DNA from: Pseudomonadota bacterium
GTDB taxonomy: Bacteria > Pseudomonadota > Gammaproteobacteria > Burkholderiales > Ferrovaceae
Reading direction: 5' to 3'
NCBI GenBank assembly: GCA_021805725.1
Contig: JAJZEH010000065.1
Coordinates: 1-9,346, forward strand
DNA length: 9,346 nt
Under the pieces are notes generated by a model. The model saw only the letters and a list, made by a program, of their open reading frames with translations, made no database searches and was not told where the DNA came from. Numbering within the stretch: position 1 is the first letter of the stretch; each line of letters begins with the position of its first letter. A program made the position numbers and the translations under genes. Positions 1-7,006 of this stretch are shown here, in pieces.

Positions 1-1
1 C

Positions 2-505
2 GGTACGATCTACGAGCTCCTGTCGGCGCCGATTTCCTACGTTGAAATCGTGCTGAGCTACGTTGGCGCCGCAGCCACAAAGTCGATCATGCTTGGGCTG
101 ATCATCCTTGCGACCGCCTACCTGTTCGTACCTTTGCATATTGACCATCCATTCTGGATGATCTTGTTTCTGGTGCTCACGGCAGTTACCTTCAGCCTGA
201 TCGGATTCATTATTGGAATATGGGCCGATGGGTTCGAAAAGCTGCAAGTGGTGCCCCTGTTGATCATCACTCCGCTCACGTTTCTTGGTGGCAGCTTTTA
301 CTCCATTGATATGTTGCCGCCATTCTGGCAGACCGTTGCTTTGTTCAATCCTGTGGTCTATCTGATCAGCGGATTTCGCTGGAGCTTTTACGGCCTGTCT
401 GATGTCAGTGTTGTTTTGAGCCTGGGCATGGCATTGTCTTTTCTGGTCGTTTCGCTGGCCATTGTGGCCTGGATATTCAAGACGGGGTACCGGCTCAAGA
501 CCTAG
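2..505 (+). CDS. ABC-2 type transporter permease, C-terminal part (5' end outside window)
   Basis: The reading frame is open from the left edge to a TAG at 503-505, giving the last 167 residues of an integral membrane protein. The visible part begins [18 protein letters not shown], which matches the cytoplasmic segment of the YadH/NodJ-like ABC-2 permeases where the protein contacts the ATPase. About four hydrophobic spans follow. Between the last two is the family's typical re-entrant region, with [18 protein letters not shown] followed by [12 protein letters not shown]. Such permeases pair with a separate ATP-binding protein to export lipids, polysaccharides or drugs across the inner membrane. 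The ATPase gene would be expected just upstream, outside the window, so the substrate cannot be named. The next gene is convergent, and I see no clear terminator in the 39 nt between them. Family assignment is secure; function beyond transport is not. Confidence 0.9.
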   Translation, partial: GTIYELLSAPISYVEIVLSYVGAAATKSIMLGLIILATAYLFVPLHIDHPFWMILFLVLTAVTFSLIGFIIGIWADGFEKLQVVPLLIITPLTFLGGSFYSIDMLPPFWQTVALFNPVVYLISGFRWSFYGLSDVSVVLSLGMALSFLVVSLAIVAWIFKTGYRLKT

Positions 506-544
506 AGGCTGTCGCATCTGGCACAGCAGTGGCGCTCCATCAGA

Positions 545-1234
545 TTAAAGATGCTTTTTGAAGAATGCCATGGTTCTTGTCCAGGCCAGTTCTGCCGCCG
601 CTGCATTGTGTTTTAAGTAGGCCAGCTTTTTTGAGTCGGCCTCTTCATTGGCAAAGGCATGCTTTGCATCGTAGCGATAAAACTCAAAATCGACAGAAGC
701 GGCTGTCAGCTTCTTCTCCAACGCATCAACGCCATCAATTTTGAACACGTCGTCATGAATGGCCCAGTGTCCCATCATGGGGGCATGAATTTTGGAGGCG
801 TCAACATAGTCCAGGGGTGGGTAGCCATACCAGACCACCGCAGCGTCCAGGTCGGGTACGAAAACACTTGAAAGCAGGGTTAATGCGCCACCCATGCAAA
901 AACCCGTGATGCCGACTTTCCGGGTGCCAAGCCCCTTCAAATATTGAACGGCACCGGAAATATCCTGACTGGCTGCATCACCAAAATCCAGCCCGTTCAT
1001 CAAATGAGTGGCTTCGTTTTCTTCCAGCGCCAATTTGCCACGATACAAGTCAGGAACCAACGCCAGGTAACCTGCCGCCGCCAATCTGTCAGCGACGGCC
1101 TTGATTTGATCATTCAAGCCCCACCACTCCTGTATGACCACGATTCCCGGTGCATTTTCATGATTCACGGGTTTTGCGAGATATGCTTTCGCGGTCTGAC
1201 CATCTGGTCTTTTATAGGTAATCATCGAGTCCAT
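545..1234 (-). CDS. Dienelactone hydrolase family protein
   Basis: This is a 229-residue alpha/beta hydrolase of the dienelactone hydrolase (carboxymethylenebutenolidase) family, close to the family's usual length. The nucleophile elbow GFCMGG carries Cys113. An acid is present at D161 or D162 (AIHDDVF), and His192 lies in YDAKHAFAN. Glu36 in QEWWGLN corresponds to the glutamate that controls the cysteine in characterised dienelactone hydrolases. Genuine enzymes open dienelactones to maleylacetate in chlorocatechol degradation, but many relatives outside such clusters have other or unknown ester and lactone substrates, and no catechol genes are seen here. The ATG at 1234 is preceded by AAGGA about 6 nt upstream. 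The gene lies 34 nt downstream of the GNAT gene on the same strand, so the two may be co-transcribed. It is a cytoplasmic enzyme with no signal peptide. Confidence 0.92.
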   Translation of the reverse strand: MDSMITYKRPDGQTAKAYLAKPVNHENAPGIVVIQEWWGLNDQIKAVADRLAAAGYLALVPDLYRGKLALEENEATHLMNGLDFGDAASQDISGAVQYLKGLGTRKVGITGFCMGGALTLLSSVFVPDLDAAVVWYGYPPLDYVDASKIHAPMMGHWAIHDDVFKIDGVDALEKKLTAASVDFEFYRYDAKHAFANEEADSKKLAYLKHNAAAAELAWTRTMAFFKKHL

Positions 1235-1268
1235 TTCATTTCCTTGAGTTTCATTTGCATTACAATTT

Positions 1269-1733
1269 TCATAATGGCTTTGCCATGGTCAGGTGGCGGA
1301 TCATGGCAATGTGTAATATACCAGCTTCAACAAACTCACTACCAACGGGCAGGAAACCGAATCTGGCGTAAAACGCTACAGCCCCCACTTGGGCATTCAG
1401 CGCCAGCGTTTGCACCCCATGCGCTTCGGCAGTTTCAATCAATTTGCCCAGCAACGCAGTCCCGACACCTTGGCCGCGCCATTCAGGTAATACGGCCATG
1501 CGGCCTATGTGACCGTCGGGCAGAAGCCGGCCCGTACCGATGACCTTCCCATTTCTGTCGAACGCCAGAGCGTGTTGTGATACCGCATCAAACGAGTCAC
1601 ATTCCAACGCCACCGGTACCCCTTGCTCTTTTACAAACACTGTCATTCGCACCTGCATCGCCCGCTCAGACATGTCGTTCCATGAACCCACAAGAACGTT
1701 AAATGCGTCTCTGAACTCATTCATATTCGTCAT
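1269..1733 (-). CDS. GNAT family N-acetyltransferase
   Basis: This 154-residue protein has the layout of ElaA/YjcF-like GNAT enzymes. An N-terminal segment reads VRMTVFVKEQGVP (about 28-40), followed by LECDSFDA and an HALAF strand. The acetyl-CoA pyrophosphate loop is R-G-Q-G-V-G (86-91) inside MAVLPEWRGQGVGTALL, and the C-terminal AFYARFGF (120-127) is the usual motif B region. The acceptor substrate is not evident. The ATG at 1733 has no convincing Shine-Dalgarno sequence. A second in-frame ATG is only three codons later at 1724 and also lacks one, so the start is uncertain within this small range. The start sits about 15 nt from the -10 element of the divergent helicase promoter. The minus strand reads CATTAT there, which would give a very short leader. 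The gene could head a two-gene unit with the downstream hydrolase. Confidence 0.88.
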   Translation of the reverse strand: MTNMNEFRDAFNVLVGSWNDMSERAMQVRMTVFVKEQGVPVALECDSFDAVSQHALAFDRNGKVIGTGRLLPDGHIGRMAVLPEWRGQGVGTALLGKLIETAEAHGVQTLALNAQVGAVAFYARFGFLPVGSEFVEAGILHIAMIRHLTMAKPL

Positions 1734-1744
1734 ATTTGCATTGC

Positions 1745-1753
1745 TGGTATAAT
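1745..1753 (+). promoter_or_regulatory. Extended -10 promoter for the rhlE-type helicase gene
   Basis: The sequence TGGTATAAT combines a perfect TATAAT hexamer (1748-1753) with the upstream TGn of an extended -10 element. No good -35 hexamer lies at 16-18 bp, which fits an extended -10 promoter. Transcription would start near 1760 and give a leader of about 115 nt before the ATG at 1876. Assignment is from consensus match only. Confidence 0.6.
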
Positions 1754-1827
1754 GCTTGCGCGCTATTGCTTCAGCCTCGATAGTCCGCTACAGATTCCTG
1801 TTTGTTATTTTCTTCGTCTGCCTAAGA

Positions 1828-1849
1828 CTGGCGCCCAACAGGGCGACAG
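1828..1849 (+). promoter_or_regulatory. Hairpin in the helicase leader, close to the ribosome binding site
   Basis: The leader contains CTG-G-CGCCC-AACA-GGGCG-A-CAG. This folds as a 5-bp GC stem with a 4-nt loop, extended by a further 3 bp (CTG/CAG) beyond a single G/A mismatch. It ends 27 nt before the helicase start codon. A six-codon open frame (ATG at 1854, TAA at 1872-1874) follows it, spans the AAAGG Shine-Dalgarno sequence (1866-1870) and stops just 1 nt before the helicase ATG. Structure close to a ribosome binding site on a helicase mRNA would suit cold-responsive or autoregulated translation, which is an inference. There is no T-run, so it is not a conventional terminator. Confidence 0.45.
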
Positions 1850-1875
1850 GCCGATGTTATTCATAAAAGGTTAAT

Positions 1876-3168
1876 ATGTCATTTGCAACTCTCGGCTTGT
1901 CCGAAGAAATTCTTCGAGCCATTTCCGAGCGGGGTTATACAGAGCCTACACCCATCCAGGCGCAGGCCATTCCCGTAGTGCTGTCCGGCCGTGACCTGCT
2001 TGCGGGCGCGCAGACGGGCACCGGCAAGACTGCCGGCTTTACGCTACCCATTCTGCAGCGTCTTTCTGTTGCAAAGAATGCACCAGGCAAGGCGCCGATC
2101 CGGGTCCTGGTTCTGGTTCCCACGCGTGAGCTTGCGGCGCAGGTGGAAGAGAGCGTCCGCGAGTACGGAAAATACCTCAAGGTCAGTTCGATGACCATGA
2201 TAGGTGGGGTAAACATTAATCCTCAGATTACGCGCCTGAAAGGCCGCGTGGATATTCTGGTTGCCACTCCCGGGCGTCTGCTCGACCATGTGCAGCAGAA
2301 GACGGTCATGCTGTCGGGTGTGGAAATCCTGGTGCTGGATGAAGCTGACCGCATGCTGGACATGGGCTTTATCCGCGACATCAGGAAAATTCTGGCACTG
2401 TTGCCAAAGCAGCGCCAGAACCTGTTGTTTTCTGCCACGTTTTCTGACGAGATCAAGACGTTGGCAGATGGGTTGCTCGACAATCCGGCATTGGTCGAAG
2501 TGTCACGCCGCAATACAACTGCCGAGTTCATCACCCAGAAAATCTATCCGGTGGACAGGGAACGCAAGAAGGATTTGCTCGCCAAGCTCATCAAGGAAAA
2601 CAACTGGTTTCAGGTGCTGGTGTTTACGCGAACCAAACACGGTGCAAACAATCTTGCCGAATACCTCACCAAGCAGGAGATTCCGTCGCTTGCGATTCAT
2701 GGCAACAAGAGCCAGGCTGCGCGCACTCGCGCGCTATCGGAATTCAAGTCTGGCAAGCTGCAGGTGCTGTGCGCAACGGACATCGCTGCGCGCGGCATTG
2801 ATATCATCGAATTGCCGCATGTGGTGAATTTCGAGCTGCCCAATGTGGCGGAAGACTACGTGCACCGCATTGGACGCACCGGCCGTGCAGGCAACGAGGG
2901 TGAAGCCAGTTCGCTGGTATGCGTGGATGAGCATAAGCTGCTCAAGTCCATCGAACGCCTGACCAGGTTTGAAATCCCTGTGGTGCAGACGCCTGGTTTT
3001 GAACCCGATCCGCGCATCAAGGCCGAGCCTATCGTGAACGGACAGAATCGCGACCGTGGCGCAAAAAGTCAGAAGCGTCGTAGTCAGTCCAGCCAGCCTG
3101 CGGTCAGGCAAGGCGCAGGTCGCAACGCAGCGCAGCCAGTGCCTCGGGCGGGCGGGCGAGGACGTTAG
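1876..3168 (+). CDS. rhlE: DEAD-box ATP-dependent RNA helicase, RhlE type
   Basis: This 430-residue protein carries every DEAD-box helicase motif in order: Q motif (GYTEPTPIQ, 20-28), motif I AQTGTGKT (45-52), Ia PTRELAAQ (82-89), Ib TPGRLLD (131-137), II DEAD (155-158), III SAT (186-188), [10 protein letters not shown] (247-254), [11 protein letters not shown] (300-309) and [12 protein letters not shown] (330-339). The tail from about residue 380 is basic and low-complexity and ends RAGGRGR, as in RhlE-type proteins, where it adds RNA affinity. RhlE proteins unwind short RNA duplexes with ATP and act in ribosome assembly and RNA turnover, often at low temperature. The ATG at 1876 has AAAGG 5 nt upstream. 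A strong extended -10 promoter and a structured leader precede it, which suggests post-transcriptional control. The family is certain; the rhlE subgroup is likely from the overall layout. Confidence 0.93.
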   Translation: MSFATLGLSEEILRAISERGYTEPTPIQAQAIPVVLSGRDLLAGAQTGTGKTAGFTLPILQRLSVAKNAPGKAPIRVLVLVPTRELAAQVEESVREYGKYLKVSSMTMIGGVNINPQITRLKGRVDILVATPGRLLDHVQQKTVMLSGVEILVLDEADRMLDMGFIRDIRKILALLPKQRQNLLFSATFSDEIKTLADGLLDNPALVEVSRRNTTAEFITQKIYPVDRERKKDLLAKLIKENNWFQVLVFTRTKHGANNLAEYLTKQEIPSLAIHGNKSQAARTRALSEFKSGKLQVLCATDIAARGIDIIELPHVVNFELPNVAEDYVHRIGRTGRAGNEGEASSLVCVDEHKLLKSIERLTRFEIPVVQTPGFEPDPRIKAEPIVNGQNRDRGAKSQKRRSQSSQPAVRQGAGRNAAQPVPRAGGRGR

Positions 3169-3198
3169 GCAGCCTCGAATGTGTAGCGCCAATTCCGG

Positions 3199-4446
3199 TT
3201 AATTCGGGGTTTGTCCGGATGGGGGATGGCTGCCATGCCACTCGGTGAATGATTTCCACTGCTGCCTGGTTTTTGCTGCCATTTCCATGGCCGCATCCAG
3301 CATCGCTGCAGTCAGGTCGTCTTGTTGTGCCAAGGCAATGAGCGCATCGGCATTGGCCGAACCGGATCGCCCGGCTGCACGGAGTTGATCCCAAGCCAGG
3401 ATCCGCCCCATGGTGTCCGCAACTTCTTTGAGCCGTTCCAGTTTCTTGCCCCATTCGCCAATGGCCACCCGATCCTCCGAAGGCTGTAATCCCTTCAGGA
3501 TGCAAGGCAGTCCGGCCAGTTTCACCGGGTGGAGAAAGGCATGATCGATGGCTTGCATCCTTTTCTGGACGGCAACCACACGGCTGGCTTCATCGGGCCA
3601 GGCCGGCTGCTTGATGCCATGACGGGCGAGGTGGGGTGCCATCGCCGACGGCTTGGCTTCCTTGATGTCAAGCAAGTAGTTGCCATCGGGACTGCCTTTG
3701 CCTTCAACCAGTACTACAAAGCGCTCTACACCAAGACTTCCAGTACCTGCAATGCGTCGCCCGACATCCAGAACCTGAAAAAAGGATGGGTTGGGTTGTG
3801 CGGCAGCAAAACGGTCCATGAACGCTGTGACCATCCTCTTTTGAGCATCAGAGGCCGGCAGCGCCTTCATGCCGTCAATTTTCAAACTGCGTCTCTGTCC
3901 CTTGCGAATCGTCCGCTTGTCCAGGAAAACGGCCCGATCGCGCCCCTGCAACGTGGTCAACAACTTATTGACGAGGCCCCCCGTTGTTTCCCGCTCAACC
4001 CACAGAGGCTTGCCGTTGAGAAGGGCGCTACGGTAGCCATCCAGACAGCTCTGGCTGACAGCCAGCGTTTCGGCATGTGAAGCATGAAGGGCATCAGTCG
4101 CGCACTGGATGCTGGTCAACAGGCGAACGACATCCCAGGTACAGGGGGCCAGAGCAGCCTCATCGTAGTCATTGATGTCAAAGTACACAAGCCGGTTGTC
4201 ACCCTTGTAGCTGCCGAAATTCTCGAAATGAGAATCGCCACAGCACCATGCCAGGGGCGCCTCGTGAAACAGGGGAGAGTCGGGCAGGGTATCGTAGAAC
4301 AAATGACAGGCACCGCGCAGAAATCCAAAAGGGTTCAGGGCCATCTTGGCGTACTTCAAAGCCAATCGTTCCGGATCGCGGCCTGCGTTATGGTTGCATA
4401 TCTCGTCAATGATAGGAGATAAATGCTGCGAAGGATTCTTGATCAC
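3199..4446 (-). CDS. DUF2252 family protein
   Basis: This is a member of the DUF2252 family, whose biochemical role I do not know. The core begins RDPERLALKYAKM and continues with NPFGFLRGACHLFYD, CGDSHFENFG, VYFDINDYDEA and later DIKEAKPS, all recognisable family blocks. GDSHFEN followed by a DxND acidic motif resembles the catalytic loop and metal-binding acid of aminoglycoside-phosphotransferase-like kinases, which is an inference from motif shape. I prefer the GTG at 4446 (415 residues), which lies 4 nt after the TAA of the DUF188 gene and fits translational coupling. It lacks a clear Shine-Dalgarno sequence. An in-frame ATG at 4548 would add 34 residues but overlap the DUF188 gene by 98 nt, and the added residues look unlike a conserved domain. 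No signal peptide or membrane segment is apparent. The gene converges on the helicase gene, 30 nt apart. Confidence 0.85.
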   Translation of the reverse strand: MIKNPSQHLSPIIDEICNHNAGRDPERLALKYAKMALNPFGFLRGACHLFYDTLPDSPLFHEAPLAWCCGDSHFENFGSYKGDNRLVYFDINDYDEAALAPCTWDVVRLLTSIQCATDALHASHAETLAVSQSCLDGYRSALLNGKPLWVERETTGGLVNKLLTTLQGRDRAVFLDKRTIRKGQRRSLKIDGMKALPASDAQKRMVTAFMDRFAAAQPNPSFFQVLDVGRRIAGTGSLGVERFVVLVEGKGSPDGNYLLDIKEAKPSAMAPHLARHGIKQPAWPDEASRVVAVQKRMQAIDHAFLHPVKLAGLPCILKGLQPSEDRVAIGEWGKKLERLKEVADTMGRILAWDQLRAAGRSGSANADALIALAQQDDLTAAMLDAAMEMAAKTRQQWKSFTEWHGSHPPSGQTPN

Positions 4447-4450
4447 GATG

Positions 4451-4924
4451 TTACGTTGTCCGGGTCGTGTCGCGGACTGCCCGGTGACGCGCCAGAAATG
4501 TGTCGAGTTGGTTGGCGAATGCCTTTCGGTCTCTGTGAGAAAGGGCATCCGGGCCGCCTGTTTTCACGCCGCTGCCGCGCAATTGATCCATGAAGTTGCG
4601 CATGGTGAGCAGCGCTTCAATCGTATCGCGCGTATAGATCTCGCCGCGTGGATTGAGTGCGTGGCCACCCTTTGCAAGTACGTCTGATACCAGGGGAATG
4701 TCCGCCGTAATGACCAGATCGCCCGGTTGCAGGCGTTTCACAATCTCATTGTCCGTCACGTCAAATCCGTGATGCACCTGAAGCGCTCGAATATGGTGTG
4801 AAGGGGGTGTATGCAGCAGGGTATTGGCCACCAGCGTGGTGGTAATCGCTGCACGTTCGGCAGCGCGGAAGATGATGTCCTTGATGACGCCAGGGCATGC
4901 GTCTGCATCAACCCAGATTTGCAT
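4451..4924 (-). CDS. YaiI/YqxD (UPF0178, DUF188) family protein
   Basis: This 157-residue protein matches the DUF188/UPF0178 family in length and motifs. It opens [12 protein letters not shown] with D6 and D8, continues with VTDNEIVK (56-63), [11 protein letters not shown] (68-78) with D69 and D75, NPRGEIYT (91-98), and ends with TGGP (122-125) and the family's DR-x-x-FANQLD block (132-141). The family is predicted to have a PIN-like, metal-binding nuclease-type fold, and the paired aspartates fit that. No activity is established that I can cite. The start is well supported, with GGAGG about 7 nt before the ATG at 4924. A weak TATAGT -10 candidate lies at 4968-4963 on this strand. The DUF2252 gene follows after 4 nt, so the two probably form an operon. 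The EAL gene upstream is divergent. Confidence 0.92.
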   Translation of the reverse strand: MQIWVDADACPGVIKDIIFRAAERAAITTTLVANTLLHTPPSHHIRALQVHHGFDVTDNEIVKRLQPGDLVITADIPLVSDVLAKGGHALNPRGEIYTRDTIEALLTMRNFMDQLRGSGVKTGGPDALSHRDRKAFANQLDTFLARHRAVRDTTRTT

Positions 4925-5011
4925 GAGGCCCTCCGTTATGTTGTGTGCCTGGAATTAGCCAGACTATAAACGCTATTACGCCGCTGAAACAACCCATGGG
5001 TGAAGTGGATT

Positions 5012-5040
5012 TTGATTCTCGCCGGAGAATGTTTTAGAAT
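5012..5040 (+). promoter_or_regulatory. Promoter of the EAL gene with an inverted repeat in its spacer
   Basis: A sigma70-like promoter is visible as TTGATT (5012-5017), a 17-bp spacer and TAGAAT (5035-5040), about 40 nt before the EAL start codon. The spacer region contains the perfect inverted repeat ATTCTC-GCCG-GAGAAT (5015-5030), which overlaps the -35 hexamer. An inverted repeat there is a typical repressor position. The promoter match is 4/6 and 5/6, and the operator role is inference. Confidence 0.45.
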
Positions 5041-5079
5041 GGTTCTTCTTGATGCCTTCTTTAGTGACATGACCACATC

Positions 5080-5853
5080 ATGCCCTCGATTTCTGATTAC
5101 TTGAATGCAGCTCCTGGGTGCAATCGTTGCAGTGATCTTGAACCGCTCACTTTTGACTTTTCCTATGCATATCAGCCGATAATCGACTTTCCCAATAGAA
5201 AAATTTTTGCGCATGAGGCCCTGGTTCGCGGAATCAATGGGGAATCCGCCGCTTCCGTGCTGGCCATGGTCAACGACGATAACCGTTACCTCTTTGATCA
5301 AACCTGTCGCGTAAAAGCCGTTGAAGGTGCTGCCAGACTGCAAATTCCTGAATTTCTGTCCATCAACTTCATGCCCAATGCAGTGTACGAACCGGGGGCC
5401 TGCATACGCTCAACTTTTGAGGCGGCACAACGGCACAATTTTCCGAAGGAAAGAATCATTTTCGAAGTGGTCGAGGGTGAAAACATTATCGACAGGCCGC
5501 ATCTGGTCAACATTTTCAAAGAGTACAGACGCTTCGGCTTCAAGACGGCAATCGATGACTTTGGTGCAGGTTATGCCGGTTTGAATTTACTTGCTGAATT
5601 TCAACCTGACATCATCAAGATTGACATGGACCTGGTCCGCGACATCAATGATATCAAGTCCAAGCAAGCGATTGTCGAAGGAATTATTCACATTTGCCAA
5701 AAGCTGGACATCATGGTTCTGGCAGAGGGCGTAGAAACAAAAGCCGAGCGTGATTTTTTGGTGGCGCGGGGGGTGAGCTATTTTCAGGGGTATTTTTTCT
5801 GCAAGCCCGCATTTGAAGCCGTGGGAAAAGTCGATCCTGCCGCGTTTCTTTGA
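5080..5853 (+). CDS. Stand-alone EAL domain protein, probable c-di-GMP phosphodiesterase
   Basis: This 257-residue protein is almost entirely one EAL domain (about residues 25-250), with no GGDEF, PAS, BLUF or membrane part. Catalytic residues appear intact: E46 in HEALVRG, N96 in LSINFMPN, E129 in FEVVEGE, D159 and D160 in AIDDFGAGY, K180 in DIIKIDMDL, E216 in LAEGVET and Q236 in FQGYFF. It should therefore hydrolyse cyclic di-GMP to pGpG with Mg or Mn and lower the signal that favours biofilm over motility. The short N-terminal leader has a Cys-x2-Cys pair (C14, C17), which could bind metal or sense redox; this is inference. The frame is closed by a TGA at 5065-5067, so the ATG at 5080 is the first possible ATG. 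No good Shine-Dalgarno sequence is seen. It is transcribed alone, divergent from the DUF188 gene. Confidence 0.92.
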   Translation: MPSISDYLNAAPGCNRCSDLEPLTFDFSYAYQPIIDFPNRKIFAHEALVRGINGESAASVLAMVNDDNRYLFDQTCRVKAVEGAARLQIPEFLSINFMPNAVYEPGACIRSTFEAAQRHNFPKERIIFEVVEGENIIDRPHLVNIFKEYRRFGFKTAIDDFGAGYAGLNLLAEFQPDIIKIDMDLVRDINDIKSKQAIVEGIIHICQKLDIMVLAEGVETKAERDFLVARGVSYFQGYFFCKPAFEAVGKVDPAAFL

Positions 5854-5915
5854 AGCGTGACGGCAACCCGCAAAAAAACCCGCTGATTGCAAGGAGTCAC
5901 CGTCACCACCTGTGC

Positions 5916-6665
5916 CTATTTCCAGGACTGCAGTCTCCATTCCAGGAAATCTTCGCGTATGTCCCCACCTCTGTCCTCGATCAGGTAAGACCCCTCGCTA
6001 CGACGGATGGCCCAACGGCCAATCTCGGGCACCAGCCAGATCGTCTCCGTACGTTCGCTCGTCAGCCTGAACACGAGTTCGTTGCTTTGATAGTTGATTT
6101 TGTTGGAAAATTTTAGCGCCGTGAATTTTCCTGCTGGGGTAATGATCTCTTCCCAACCTTCTACGGTCATGCTGACCAACCAGTCATAATCAAAAGATGA
6201 TTGGTTCATGACGCGGTAGCGGTCGTGAAACTGCTTTGACCAACCCGGTTTCATTTCCTGTGGCCAAAGCGGCAAGGGGCTGGTAAAGATCGGTACCGGG
6301 TTCCAGTGTGGATCCTGCATGATCATGCCCCAGGGGCCCTGTATTTCATCAGGCAAGACGCCAGCAATGTCGCTGGAACGCTGGATATGGATATTGTCCC
6401 CCACCGAGACCACTTTTTCCGTGACTACACCGCGGTCTTGTCCGCTATAAACGTCCGTGAGGGTATAGACCCATTCCTGTCCTGGCTGGGGTGGGCGCAT
6501 GCCCGGTATCACGGCAGGACCCGTGACGAGTTTTTCTTTCGGGCTGGGTATGGAGGGGGTAGCGCAGGCAGCGGGGAGGGCGGCCAGAAAGAGCAGTAGG
6601 GTGCGTTTACGCAGGTCCACCTCGGGTACCGCGAGCGGGGAGTGATGAGTTTCTGGCAGGTTCAT
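5916..6665 (-). CDS. Predicted exported protein or lipoprotein of unknown function
   Basis: I do not recognise a named family for this 249-residue protein. After about 18 polar residues there is RKRTLLLFLAALPAACATPS, a signal peptide with Cys34 at a possible lipobox. Proline at the -3 position (L-P-A-A-C) is atypical, so lipidation is uncertain and signal peptidase I cleavage is an alternative. The mature part is rich in aromatics and alternating strands. It includes GQEWVYTLTDVYSG, a PAGKFTALKFS segment (177-187) and IWLVPEIGRWAIRR (209-222). The last two blocks recall the beta-rich periplasmic DUF3108/TapB-like proteins, a resemblance only. The ATG at 6665 has GGAG 9 nt upstream, while a GTG at 6620 just before the signal peptide has no such site. 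The gene lies 153 nt downstream of the small FNR-linked membrane protein gene and may share its transcript. A CATAAT -10 candidate of its own lies at 6700-6695. Confidence 0.75.
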   Translation of the reverse strand: MNLPETHHSPLAVPEVDLRKRTLLLFLAALPAACATPSIPSPKEKLVTGPAVIPGMRPPQPGQEWVYTLTDVYSGQDRGVVTEKVVSVGDNIHIQRSSDIAGVLPDEIQGPWGMIMQDPHWNPVPIFTSPLPLWPQEMKPGWSKQFHDRYRVMNQSSFDYDWLVSMTVEGWEEIITPAGKFTALKFSNKINYQSNELVFRLTSERTETIWLVPEIGRWAIRRSEGSYLIEDRGGDIREDFLEWRLQSWK

Positions 6666-6755
6666 GAGAAGCGTCTCCGATTGATCCGGACGATATTATG
6701 AACCTTTTATGAAGAAACCAGCAGGCTAGTTGCTTTGTCACGCAACACTTTGTAA

Positions 6756-6791
6756 CGACTGGGCCCCGCATCACTGCAGGGCCCCAGGTCG
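6756..6791. repeat. GC-rich imperfect inverted repeat
   Basis: CGAC-TGGG-CCC and GGGCCCCAGGTCG flank an 11-12 nt loop. They pair as CGAC/GTCG, then TGGG and CCC stretches, with one-base bulges. The repeat lies between the 29-codon gene and the exported-protein gene. There is no T-run on either side, so it is not a typical intrinsic terminator. It could shape the transcript between the two genes. Confidence 0.45.
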
Positions 6792-6818
6792 TAGAATGCG
6801 GTGCTGCTTGAGACGGAC

Positions 6819-6908
6819 TTATTTATGCCAGGTTGCATTGTCCAGAAAAGTGACGACAATCGCAAAACCCACAATCAAGAACAGTTCTGTCCAGGCCATT
6901 GAATCCAT
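6819..6908 (-). CDS. Small single-span membrane protein (29 residues), downstream of an FNR box
   Basis: This short frame encodes 29 residues, starting MDSMAWTELF and ending LDNATWHK, with a hydrophobic core of about 16 residues (9-22, LFLIVGFAIVVTF). That is enough for one membrane span. The start has a purine-rich AAGGGGGG site 6 nt upstream, and the stop is TAA. I do not recognise the family. Single-span proteins of this size are often accessory subunits of respiratory or transport complexes (CydX and KdpF are known examples), but no partner complex is encoded in the window. A perfect FNR-type box lies about 100 nt upstream, at a distance that suits an activated promoter reading toward this gene, so induction under low oxygen is inferred. 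The transcript could continue to the exported-protein gene. Confidence rests on ribosome binding site, membrane span and regulatory context, not on known homologues. Confidence 0.6.
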   Translation of the reverse strand: MDSMAWTELFLIVGFAIVVTFLDNATWHK

Positions 6909-6979
6909 TTGAATCCCCCCTTCATCGATCGGATAAACGGCAACACTTGCTGCTTTTTGTAGCGCTGCCTCGGTTTGAA

Positions 6980-6985
6980 ACGATA
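6980..6985 (-). promoter_or_regulatory. Candidate -10 element of the FNR-dependent promoter
   Basis: On the minus strand the sequence reads TATCGT, 4/6 with TATAAT. If its first base is -12, transcription would begin near 6973 and the FNR box would be centred at about -40.5. Class II FNR promoters place the box at about -41.5, so the spacing is close to ideal. The leader before the 29-codon gene would be about 64 nt. Confidence 0.35.
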
Positions 6986-7006
6986 CTGATTTCAGGAAGT
7001 CACATT

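Noticed and set aside
508..527. GCTGT/ACAGC repeat between the ABC permease and hydrolase genes
   Set aside because: Five base pairs with a 10-nt loop and no T-run; too weak to call a terminator.
944..1543. A 199-codon plus-strand frame spanning the hydrolase and GNAT genes
   Set aside because: It runs antisense to two genes with clear motifs, has no ribosome binding site, and its product looks like no known protein.
2261..2827. 188-codon frame within the helicase gene in another phase
   Set aside because: It is fully inside a gene with every DEAD-box motif intact, and its Arg/Cys/Ser/Trp-rich product is typical of an out-of-phase translation.
3157..3177. CGAGG/CCTCG inverted repeat over the helicase stop codon
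   Set aside because: Only 5 bp with an 11-nt loop and no T-run; easily by chance in GC-rich sequence.
5857..5906. GTGACGG/CCGTCAC inverted repeat with an A/T-run between the convergent EAL and exported-protein genes
   Set aside because: The loop is 36 nt and the homopolymer run lies inside the loop, not after the stem, so it does not fit an intrinsic terminator on either strand.
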